This document shows, piece by piece, positions 1 through 4,683 of a stretch of 5,083 bases of DNA; within the stretch, counting starts at the first letter, position 1, and each line of letters opens with the position of its first letter. The stretch is from Anaerolineae bacterium (GTDB lineage Bacteria; Chloroflexota; Anaerolineae; J102). The DNA is taken from contig WGCR01000299.1 of the NCBI GenBank assembly GCA_015493675.1, forward strand, positions 1 through 5,083, read 5' to 3'. A program made the translations under genes and the position numbers. The notes under the pieces were generated by a model. The model was not told the DNA's origin. It searched no databases and saw only the letters and a list, made by a program, of their open reading frames with translations.

Positions 1-170
1 ACATCGGGATTATTGCGGATGCTGTTCACTTGCTGTACGGTCAAATCGACAGGCAGCGAGGCCAGATCGATCTGGGGCGCTTCGGCGGCGGGCGCTTTGG
101 CGCCGCTGCAAGCGCCTACTGTCAGGGCCAGAATGGCGATGAGCAGAAGAATGAGCAATTGTTTTTTCAT
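1..170 (-). CDS. Lipoprotein precursor, N-terminal part, possibly rhodanese-like (partial)
   Basis: The gene begins with ATG at 170-168 and runs off the left edge after 56 codons. A GAGG ribosome-binding site at 182-179 lies 8 nt before the start. Residues 1-20 form a classic lipoprotein signal: MKKQ, then a hydrophobic core LLILLLIAILALT, then the lipobox V18-G19-A20-C21. Cys21 would be diacylated by Lgt, which is encoded just upstream, and the mature protein would sit on the outer face of the cytoplasmic membrane. After a short Ala/Pro linker (about 22-32) comes the stretch LPVDLTVQQVNSIRNNPDV. It resembles the opening of rhodanese domains, where a '(I/L)xVxEaxxxxxxxPDV' segment precedes the 'xLIDVR' strand. 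The catalytic Cys loop lies outside the window, so the rhodanese assignment is inference; the lipoprotein assignment is well supported. No downstream partner is visible. Confidence 0.75.
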   Translation of the reverse strand, partial: MKKQLLILLLIAILALTVGACSGAKAPAAEAPQIDLASLPVDLTVQQVNSIRNNPD

Positions 171-243
171 CGGTGTAACCTCGTGTGTGGATTGCGTTGA
201 CACGGTCATACTCTGCGTAATGCCAGCCATCATATCTGACTCG

Positions 244-373
244 ACTGAAAAATGGTCATTTCACCACAGAGGACACGGAGAAAATAGTGGCAATTCACAG
301 AGAATTTCTCCTCCAAACCCGCGTTTTTCTTTCTCCGTGCACTCAGTGCCTCTGTGTTGAAGGTTTTTTCAGT
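244..373. repeat. Imperfect palindromic intergenic element (CACAGAGG/CACGGAGAAA type)
   Basis: The outer ends are a 9-bp inverted repeat, ACTGAAAAA at 244-252 and TTTTTCAGT at 365-373. Further inward, CACAGAGG (265-272) pairs with CCTCTGTG (349-356), and CACGGAGAAA (274-283) pairs with TTTCTCCGTG (330-339). A small palindrome GAGAATTTCTC (300-310) lies near the apex. The whole forms a long, interrupted hairpin of about 130 bp with no coding potential. The look is that of a non-autonomous palindromic repeat (MITE or REP-like), and similar sequences are, as I recall, dispersed in many environmental bacterial genomes. It lies between lgt and the lipoprotein gene, and transcripts of either strand could fold. 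Confidence 0.7.
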
Positions 374-395
374 ACAGCCATATCTTGAAGTGCAA

Positions 396-494
396 AATTC
401 GCCGCTTGTTTTGCGGATGCAACGGATCGACGCGGATTTTTGTTGCGTAAATCCGTGAAAATCTGTGCTTTTCCCGCATCATCTGCGGCGAATT
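396..494. repeat. Second imperfect palindromic intergenic element (AATTCGCCGC ends)
   Basis: A perfect 10-bp terminal inverted repeat is present: AATTCGCCGC at 396-405 and GCGGCGAATT at 485-494. Inside it, TGCGGATGC-like and CGCGGATTT-like sequence on the left is matched, with gaps, by the reverse complements of CCCGCATC and AAATCCGTG on the right, so the whole 99 bp is an interrupted palindrome. It lies 44 bp beyond the lgt stop codon, abuts the first palindrome (22 bp between them), and is unrelated to it in sequence. Together the two elements and short flanks fill the 368-bp gap 171-538. I see no RNA gene or ORF with support there. Without a U-run after the stem it is not an obvious intrinsic terminator for lgt. 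Confidence 0.65.
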
Positions 495-538
495 GGGCCT
501 TTCGGTTTATGACTTGCTGCGAAATATGACCTGGTGAG

Positions 539-1438
539 TTATTTTCGGGATTTCTTGGATTTCCTGGATTGGGAGTGTTGTTTTTTTCCGGAACGCGCCG
601 TGGCGGGAGCGGGGGCGACCGGTTTGCGGATGAAGTGATTGTAGACCAGACCCAATATGCCGATAGCCATGGAGATCAGTGAAATGACTGAGGCGGTGGG
701 CAGTGAGCCCAGGGTCCATGCATCGGGCCGGAAGAACAATTCGATGAAGAATCGACCCAATGGGTAATAGATGAGATAGAAGAACAGTAAATCGCCATTC
801 CGCAATTTGTCACCGAATTTTTTGAAGATAAAAACCATCAGTCCGACGCCCACAAAATTCCATATCGATTCATAGAGAAATGTGGGATGAAAACGGGTCT
901 CGGGCCCCAGAACGTTGCAATTGTACTGCTCGTAAAACTGGCGGTTGACGCAGTCAATCTTGATTCCCCAGGGGAGTTTAGTGGGCGGCCCGAATAATTC
1001 CTGATTGACGAAGTTCCCCCAACGCCCGATGGCCTGCGCCAGCAAAACGCCCGGCACGGCGAAATCCGCCCATTTGAAAAAGTTCAGTTTTTTGTACCAG
1101 GTATACCCCAATACGCCGATGACGCCGCCGATGACGCCGCCATAAATGCCCAGGCCCGCAAAACCGCCGTTGCGCGGGATGAAGATATCCATGGGATGTT
1201 CTTTGTAATAATCCCAGCCAATCCCCACCGCCGGGCGGGAGAAGACGTGATAAAGCCGGGCGCCAATGATGCCCAGAATCAGCACGATGATGAGCATATT
1301 CCAGATGTGATCAGGGTCTTCGCCCCGATGCCTGGCCATCCAGGAGGCCAGCCAGGCGCCCAGGACTGCGCCCGTGGTGATGATGATGCCATACCAGTAA
1401 ACCGGGTATGAGCCGATGTGAAATGCTACCGGGTCCAT
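539..1438 (-). CDS. lgt: Prolipoprotein diacylglyceryl transferase
   Basis: Lgt transfers diacylglycerol from phosphatidylglycerol to the lipobox cysteine of prolipoproteins, the first step of lipoprotein maturation, in the cytoplasmic membrane. The protein has 299 residues. The Lgt signature is at 138-150 (GRWGNFVNQELFG), with Arg139, Asn142 and Glu147 corresponding to E. coli Arg143, Asn146 and Glu151. HPTFLYES at 184-191 and GRFFIELFFR at 228-237 supply the other conserved residues, including Arg229 and Glu233 (E. coli Arg239, Glu243). E. coli His103 is replaced by Tyr99 in GLGIYGG, as in many Gram-positive-type enzymes. About seven membrane segments can be read (near 10-33, 46-66, 92-112, 123-140, 186-207, 217-236, 247-268). 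The ATG start has GGAG at 1448-1445, 6 nt upstream, and a strong promoter. The tail after about 272 is unusual: Pro/Ala-rich, then Lys/Arg/Ser-rich, ending in three S-x-K triplets. Two cysteines (163, 174) lie in the loop before HPTFLYE. Confidence 0.97.
   Translation of the reverse strand: MDPVAFHIGSYPVYWYGIIITTGAVLGAWLASWMARHRGEDPDHIWNMLIIVLILGIIGARLYHVFSRPAVGIGWDYYKEHPMDIFIPRNGGFAGLGIYGGVIGGVIGVLGYTWYKKLNFFKWADFAVPGVLLAQAIGRWGNFVNQELFGPPTKLPWGIKIDCVNRQFYEQYNCNVLGPETRFHPTFLYESIWNFVGVGLMVFIFKKFGDKLRNGDLLFFYLIYYPLGRFFIELFFRPDAWTLGSLPTASVISLISMAIGILGLVYNHFIRKPVAPAPATARSGKKQHSQSRKSKKSRK
542..568 (-). repeat. Three tandem 9-nt units in the 3' end of lgt
   Basis: Reading the minus strand, the last nine sense codons are three copies of TCC-(AGG/AAG/CGA)-AAA, giving SRK-SKK-SRK immediately before the TAA. 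The 9-nt period keeps the reading frame, so the repeat adds basic triplets to the cytosolic or membrane-proximal tail of Lgt. The unit (AATCCARGA-like) also resembles simple intergenic repeats, and the tail may have grown by slippage or by capture of such DNA. Confidence 0.6.
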
Positions 1439-1469
1439 AAATGACTCCAGAAAAGTGGGATAGGACTAG

Positions 1470-1498
1470 AGTGTAAAGAGAATCGACGAAAATGTCAA
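1470..1498 (-). promoter_or_regulatory. Sigma-70-type promoter for lgt
   Basis: On the minus strand a perfect -35 box TTGACA (1498-1493) is followed by a 17-bp spacer and a -10 box TACACT (1475-1470), one mismatch from consensus at each of two positions. Transcription would start near 1464, leaving a leader of about 25 nt that contains the GGAG site before the lgt ATG. The -35 box contains the TGA stop codon (1497-1495) of the upstream gene, so lgt has its own promoter although the gap between the genes is only 56 bp. Confidence 0.75.
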
Positions 1499-2541
1499 TC
1501 ACCGCCCAGCCCGGTGGTGATCAACGTTTGCACGCCCGCCACCCGGTCGAAGAAAGGAAAACGATCGGAATCCACGTGGTCGTGGGCGCTGTAAAGCTCA
1601 TAACCGATGATGAGCAGATAGCCCGAGGCCACGATCATCGGTCCCCAGGGTGGCGTGCGCAGGACTTTCGCCAACTTGGCCAGGGAGAGCAGGCGGATGA
1701 GGGTGGCGGCCAGCTTGTTGCGCCCGGCAAAGCTGCCCTCCAGCGCCAGAATCTCGGGCGTGAGCCGGGCCAGGCCTTGATCGGGCCCGGCATAATGCTG
1801 CACCAGCGTGCGGCATTCTCTGTAAATGCCATCGACGTCAAGGAATTTCCTGACATAAGTGGCGACAGCCGTTTTTTCCCGCAGCTTCTCGATGCTCTCG
1901 CTGAGTGTGTTTTCGATTTTGTCGAAATTATCCTCTCCGATGAGGTCGGCCAGTTTCTGCCATGCCTCGATAACGAAGGTGACGACCTCATCTGCGCCCA
2001 GGTCTTCCAGTGCCTGCTTTACATCCAGCCCGGCCAGTTTGGCCGCCTCTCGCAGGATGGCGATGTTCATGGTTAATGCAGCGGTGATGGCGTCGGCAGT
2101 AGTCTCGATGACATCTTCCTGGATGCTGGTCAGGGTCTGGTAGATGGCCGCCTGCAAGTCTTTATCCGCGCCGCGATAACGGGGCGGATGGATGGTGGGG
2201 CGCAGCAGTGAGGCCGGATTGGTCAGCCCCTGCCAGATCAACGCGTCGTCGGGGGCGTCTCCGCGCAGGGACTTGCTCTCTTCTGGGGCGCCTGCCAGCC
2301 GTTCCGCCACCGCCAGATCCGCCGCGGCCGCGGCCAGCAATTGCACCTCGACCAGGCTGCGTTCCTCGGGAGTCTGAGCTTCGCTCAGGGCGGCGGCCAA
2401 CGCCCATCCGGTTTCCTGGCTGCGGGGCAGCAAGGCCCGGGCGCCGATCGAGACATCGGCGCTGCCTTTGCTGCGCATCGTCGCCCGCGGCAGCACTGCC
2501 TCCAATCCGGTCAGATACTCAGGCGTCAAGGATGTCATCAT
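1495..2541 (-). CDS. Unrecognised 348-residue helical protein with one C-terminal membrane-like segment
   Basis: I do not recognise the family. The start is one of two adjacent ATG codons (2541-2536), preceded by a GGAGGAAG site about 10 nt upstream, and it overlaps the end of the peptidase gene by 23 bp, which suggests translational coupling. Residues 45-85 are very Ala/Leu/Glu-rich (probably helical). Residues 86-127 are a less ordered Pro/Gly-containing link with the segment TIHPPRYRG. Residues 128-300 read as a series of amphipathic helices, with heptad-like stretches around 205-225 (KIENTLSESIEKLREK). Residues 298-315 (PWGPMIVASGYLLIIGYE) form a single hydrophobic stretch that could be a membrane anchor or a buried hairpin. 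A short tail after it contains an Asp/His-rich patch (SAHDHVDSD) and then FPFFDRV. There is no N-terminal signal peptide. If it is a membrane protein it would have a large cytosolic N-domain, possibly acting with, or being a substrate of, the peptidase. That role is speculation from the overlap alone. Confidence 0.8.
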   Translation of the reverse strand: MMTSLTPEYLTGLEAVLPRATMRSKGSADVSIGARALLPRSQETGWALAAALSEAQTPEERSLVEVQLLAAAAADLAVAERLAGAPEESKSLRGDAPDDALIWQGLTNPASLLRPTIHPPRYRGADKDLQAAIYQTLTSIQEDVIETTADAITAALTMNIAILREAAKLAGLDVKQALEDLGADEVVTFVIEAWQKLADLIGEDNFDKIENTLSESIEKLREKTAVATYVRKFLDVDGIYRECRTLVQHYAGPDQGLARLTPEILALEGSFAGRNKLAATLIRLLSLAKLAKVLRTPPWGPMIVASGYLLIIGYELYSAHDHVDSDRFPFFDRVAGVQTLITTGLGGD

Positions 2542-3043
2542 TGTCTACGTCTTCCTCCAGGGATTCCAGGCCCGTGGCCATGAGATAGCCGCGGGCGCGT
2601 TCGGTGCGGGGATAGCGATTGACCAGCGCCCAGAACCGGGGCCCGTGATTGCCTTCCACCAGGTGCGCCAGCTCGTGCATCAACACATAATCCTGCACAA
2701 AGCGCGGCATCTGTCCCACGCGGTGAGAGATGCGGATGCTGCCCTGACTGGGCGTGCAGGAACCGTAGCGCTTTTGCTGGTTGGTCACCCAGCGAATGCT
2801 GTTCCAGCGCAGTTTGCCTCCAAAATAGCGGCGATTGAGTTCCTGCGCCCGGGTTTCCAGATCAGCGTTCGACAGCTCTCGGGCTTGCTGGCGGCGTTGG
2901 ATGCGGGCCTTGAGATTCTCGATGGCCTCGTTCAGTTCTGCTTCCGATATATGCTGCGGCGCTCGCACCACCATTACATCGCCCTCCATGCGGGCGCTGA
3001 TGGTCTTGCGCCGCCGGGCGGAGCGAATAACCTTGATCTTCAT
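2519..3043 (-). CDS. YgjP/DUF45-type zinc metallopeptidase (M48-like)
   Basis: This 174-residue protein has the layout of the YgjP-like (DUF45) family. It opens with an N-terminal strand pair IKVIRSARRRKTISARM...VVRAP (3-29), followed by a charged helix (about 33-70). Next comes RYGSC...GSIRISHRV (92-109), the counterpart of the family 'WGSCsxxGxIxLN' motif, and then the zinc site HELAH (123-127) with NHGPRFW (132-138). His123, His127 and probably His133 would bind zinc, and Glu124 would be the catalytic base. These features predict a soluble cytosolic metalloprotease of unknown substrate. Somewhat shorter than typical members, it has a plain acidic tail (EEDVDNDD). The assigned ATG is kept because the conserved RRRKTIS segment starts within the first residues. 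No Shine-Dalgarno sequence precedes it; instead a TATAAT box sits 7 nt before the ATG. It is the first gene of the transcript that includes the overlapping 348-residue gene. Confidence 0.9.
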   Translation of the reverse strand: MKIKVIRSARRRKTISARMEGDVMVVRAPQHISEAELNEAIENLKARIQRRQQARELSNADLETRAQELNRRYFGGKLRWNSIRWVTNQQKRYGSCTPSQGSIRISHRVGQMPRFVQDYVLMHELAHLVEGNHGPRFWALVNRYPRTERARGYLMATGLESLEEDVDNDDILDA

Positions 3044-3050
3044 GCAGGCA

Positions 3051-3080
3051 ATTATAGACGGAACAGGGTGGGATAGGAAA
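3051..3080 (-). promoter_or_regulatory. Promoter of the peptidase gene, implying a leaderless mRNA
   Basis: A perfect TATAAT (3056-3051, minus strand) is separated from the peptidase ATG by only 7 nt, the usual distance from a -10 box to the transcription start. The mRNA would therefore begin at or next to the A of the ATG. The -35 side is weak: TTTCCT (3080-3075) with an 18-bp spacer matches consensus at three positions only. No ribosome-binding site is visible, consistent with leaderless translation. Confidence 0.55.
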
Positions 3081-3111
3081 ACTGCGAGCGCCTAACCAGA
3101 TTCCGTCCGCT

Positions 3112-3151
3112 TTTGAGAAGAAACGGGATGCGGCGAACGCCGATCCCGTTT
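3112..3151 (-). terminator. Intrinsic-terminator-like hairpin after the solute-binding-protein gene
   Basis: AAACGGGAT (3121-3129) pairs with ATCCCGTTT (3143-3151). The stem continues, past a single bulged G at 3130, with CGGC (3131-3134) and GCCG (3139-3142) around a 4-nt loop. On the minus strand the stem ends in CCCGTTT followed by CTTCT, a moderate U-rich tail, 43 nt beyond the stop codon of the solute-binding-protein gene. It would separate that transcript from the peptidase unit. The plus-strand side continues TTTATATAAA, so the palindrome could work in both directions, but no plus-strand gene precedes it. Confidence 0.65.
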
Positions 3152-3194
3152 ATATAAATCGGTGAAATAGCAGGCGGGCCTGGGGGGATGAAGT

Positions 3195-4349
3195 TCAGTA
3201 AACCGTGTCTGTCGTGCGAACAGCCTGCGTCTGCACCGCCTGCAGCGCGGCCGCGGGCGACATTTCTCCCACAAAGGCCCGATGCACATACTCATACAAA
3301 TCCCCCAGGAATAGTCCCAGCCTCGGGTCTGCCGGCAAGGGCTTCGCCCGATCCAACATGGCCCGCTGGGCAGCCAGCCAGGGATAGCGCGCCAGCGCCT
3401 CGGGCGAGTAGCTGCTCGTCCGCACGGGGCTGCCCGCGGTGCGAATGACGGCCCGATCGGTTTCTGGCCCCATGGCCTGCATCAGTGCAGCCAGGGCGCG
3501 TTGCTGTGCGCTGACGGGCTGATTGGCGGGAATCCCCACGCCCCAGGTCGCGTTCCAGGGGGTGGGAAAAACAGCCGCCCGATAGGGCAAATCCGCGTCG
3601 TTTTCCAAAAAGAGAGGCGCGGCCTGTCCGCCCCAGGTGGCCACCAGTGCGGTCTCGCCCCGCCGAATGACGTCGGCGATCTCCGCGTTGCCATAAACGG
3701 CTGTTTGCGGCGGGCAATAGTCGCGCAGGGAACAGTAGTAGGCCAGCGCATCGATGTTGACGGGATTGGCGATGTCGGGCCGCCCGGCGTCATCGAAGAT
3801 GTGGCCGCCCGCCTCCCACAGATAGGGCAGCCAGTCGGTGAAGATCTCACTGGCATCGGCCTTGAGCGCCAAACCATAATGTTTGGGCGGATGATGGGTC
3901 TTTCGGGCCAGATGCGCTATGTCGCGAGTGGCGATAACGGGAACTTCGTCCTCCCCGAAATCGAAGCGCTTTTCAAGATAGAAGAGGATGTGCCCGTCGG
4001 TGAAGAGGGGCAGCAGAAAATCCTGGCCTCCGTATCGGCATTCGTTGGCCACCGCCGCAATGACATCCCCCGCGTCGTACCCCGCCCGCACAGCCGCGGG
4101 CGTCTCTGCCGCCAGCGGTCCCAATGCCGCCAGCAAGCCCTGGTCCGCCAGCTCGGGCAGCCAGATGTGACCGGGAATGAACGCGGCCTGCCAGGGGCTG
4201 GTCTCCGCGGTCAGGCCCGCCATAAGCGCGTCGCGATACTCGGGCCAGGGAATGATGTGCAGGCGGGCGTCGAGATGGGGCAATCGGGCCAGGGCCGCAT
4301 CCAGCGCATCCAAAGCGGGATCGTTGGGGCCGATGATTATGATGGACAT
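3195..4349 (-). CDS. ABC-type solute-binding protein (sugar/family-1 type) without signal peptide
   Basis: The 384-residue protein follows the family-1 (MalE/UgpB-like) fold pattern almost throughout. Residues 2-6 form the first strand, and VPW-type IIPWPEYRDALMAGL lies at 32-46. WLPELADQGLLAAL is at 63-76, and the hinge/ligand stretch GQDFLLPLFTDGHILFY is at 108-124. Further on are WEAGGHIFDDAGRP (178-191) and GETALVATWGGQAA (231-244). WGVGIPANQP (269-278), AGSPVRTSSY (305-314) and a closing helix MSPAAALQAVQ (363-373) complete the pattern. Such proteins normally carry a signal peptide or lipobox and deliver solutes to an ABC permease outside the membrane. This one starts directly at the first strand: the ATG has an ideal AGAGGTGA site (4360-4353), and an in-frame TGA (4355-4353) two codons upstream rules out a longer start. 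No permease or ATPase is adjacent. It would therefore be cytosolic, perhaps a solute sensor or a retired transporter subunit. The ligand is unknown. Confidence 0.87.
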   Translation of the reverse strand: MSIIIIGPNDPALDALDAALARLPHLDARLHIIPWPEYRDALMAGLTAETSPWQAAFIPGHIWLPELADQGLLAALGPLAAETPAAVRAGYDAGDVIAAVANECRYGGQDFLLPLFTDGHILFYLEKRFDFGEDEVPVIATRDIAHLARKTHHPPKHYGLALKADASEIFTDWLPYLWEAGGHIFDDAGRPDIANPVNIDALAYYCSLRDYCPPQTAVYGNAEIADVIRRGETALVATWGGQAAPLFLENDADLPYRAAVFPTPWNATWGVGIPANQPVSAQQRALAALMQAMGPETDRAVIRTAGSPVRTSSYSPEALARYPWLAAQRAMLDRAKPLPADPRLGLFLGDLYEYVHRAFVGEMSPAAALQAVQTQAVRTTDTVY

Positions 4350-4368
4350 GGTTCACCTCTGTCATCAA

Positions 4369-4388
4369 CCGTCCCCGCAGGGGGACGG
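4369..4388 (-). promoter_or_regulatory. GC-rich hairpin in the leader of the solute-binding-protein gene
   Basis: CCGTCCCC (4369-4376) and GGGGACGG (4381-4388) form a perfect 8-bp stem around a 4-nt loop. On the minus strand the hairpin ends 19 nt before the start codon and about 8 nt before the Shine-Dalgarno sequence. No U-run follows, so it is not a typical terminator. It may be a leader structure that tunes translation or mRNA stability, or part of the neighbouring repeat cluster. Confidence 0.45.
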
Positions 4389-4390
4389 GC

Positions 4391-4422
4391 GGCGGAACGC
4401 CTGTAGAACCGAATTCATTCGG
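4391..4422. repeat. REP-like pair of small hairpins
   Basis: GGCG-GAA-CGCC (4391-4401) is followed after the linker TGTAGAA by CCGAAT-TC-ATTCGG (4409-4422). Two short stems joined by a TGTAG linker resemble the general style of REP-type intergenic repeats. With the 8-bp stem at 4369-4388 there are three consecutive hairpins within 54 bp. Copy number in the genome decides whether it is a true repeat family. Confidence 0.4.
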
Positions 4423-4460
4423 CGAGTGAGGCGGCGCAACGAGATTTGTCAGTCAATCAG

Positions 4461-4496
4461 CGTCATGCGTCAAACGTCACGGCGCTATCAGTGACG
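4461..4496. promoter_or_regulatory. Tandem CGTCANN heptamers with an inverted TGACG, possible operator
   Basis: Three head-to-tail copies of CGTCANN occur at exact 7-bp steps (4461-4467, 4468-4474, 4475-4481). Two more GTCA words lie just before them (4448-4455). CGTCAC at 4475-4480 also pairs with GTGACG at 4491-4496 over a 10-bp loop. The array lies about 110 bp upstream of the solute-binding-protein start, between it and the kinase-like gene. Regularly spaced direct repeats of this size are typical of transcription-factor sites; the factor is unknown and no clear -35/-10 pair was found beside it. Confidence 0.35.
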
Positions 4497-4558
4497 GCGG
4501 CAATTTCAAATTTGGCCGTAACTGCTAACGTATGCCAGTTGGTTGTCTTTTTCACTCA

Positions 4559-4632
4559 AACCTGACAGGTTCTCGTATCCAGCCACAAGGCGTGCAAGGC
4601 TTTGAATCGTTGCCAAAGGAACCTGTCAGGTT
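4559..4632. repeat. Inverted-repeat element with AACCTGNCAGGTT ends
   Basis: AACCTGACAGGTTC at 4559-4572 and its exact 14-nt reverse complement GAACCTGTCAGGTT at 4619-4632 flank a 46-bp core. Each end is itself a 13-bp palindrome (AACCTG-N-CAGGTT), so the element can fold either as two small hairpins or as one long stem. It lies 51 bp beyond the stop codon of the kinase-like gene. I recall the AACCTGACAGGTT word as frequent between genes in Chloroflexota-like genomes, from memory rather than a search. The rest of the 334-bp gap 4350-4683 holds the other small repeats listed and no gene. Confidence 0.7.
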
Positions 4633-4683
4633 AGTTCAAGAAAGGCTGACGTTTTCTCGCCTTGGCCTGTATCGTTGCCTCTA

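Noticed and set aside
229..258. TATGAT (minus strand, 234-229) as a -10 box for the lipoprotein gene
   Set aside because: The only upstream partner is ATGACC at a 19-bp spacing, too poor to call a promoter.
13..360. A 115-codon plus-strand frame at the left edge
   Set aside because: It crosses the start of the lipoprotein gene and the palindromic element and has no protein-like features.
244..494. CRISPR array
   Set aside because: The repeated words are inverted, not regularly spaced direct repeats with unique spacers, and no cas gene is present.
396..494. Intrinsic terminator of lgt
   Set aside because: The stem is interrupted and no proper U-run follows on the minus strand, so it is kept only as a repeat.
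1492..2076. A 194-codon plus-strand reading frame opposite the 348-residue gene
   Set aside because: The minus-strand frame is longer, has a ribosome-binding site and overlaps its neighbour in an operon-like way. The plus-strand product has no family features.
2468..3076. A 202-codon plus-strand frame opposite the peptidase
   Set aside because: The minus strand encodes an intact HELAH zinc site and the family motifs; the plus frame is a shadow.
3501..4406. A 301-codon plus-strand reading frame opposite the solute-binding-protein gene
   Set aside because: It mirrors the codon pattern of the well-supported minus-strand gene, shows no recognisable domain and has no convincing ribosome-binding site.
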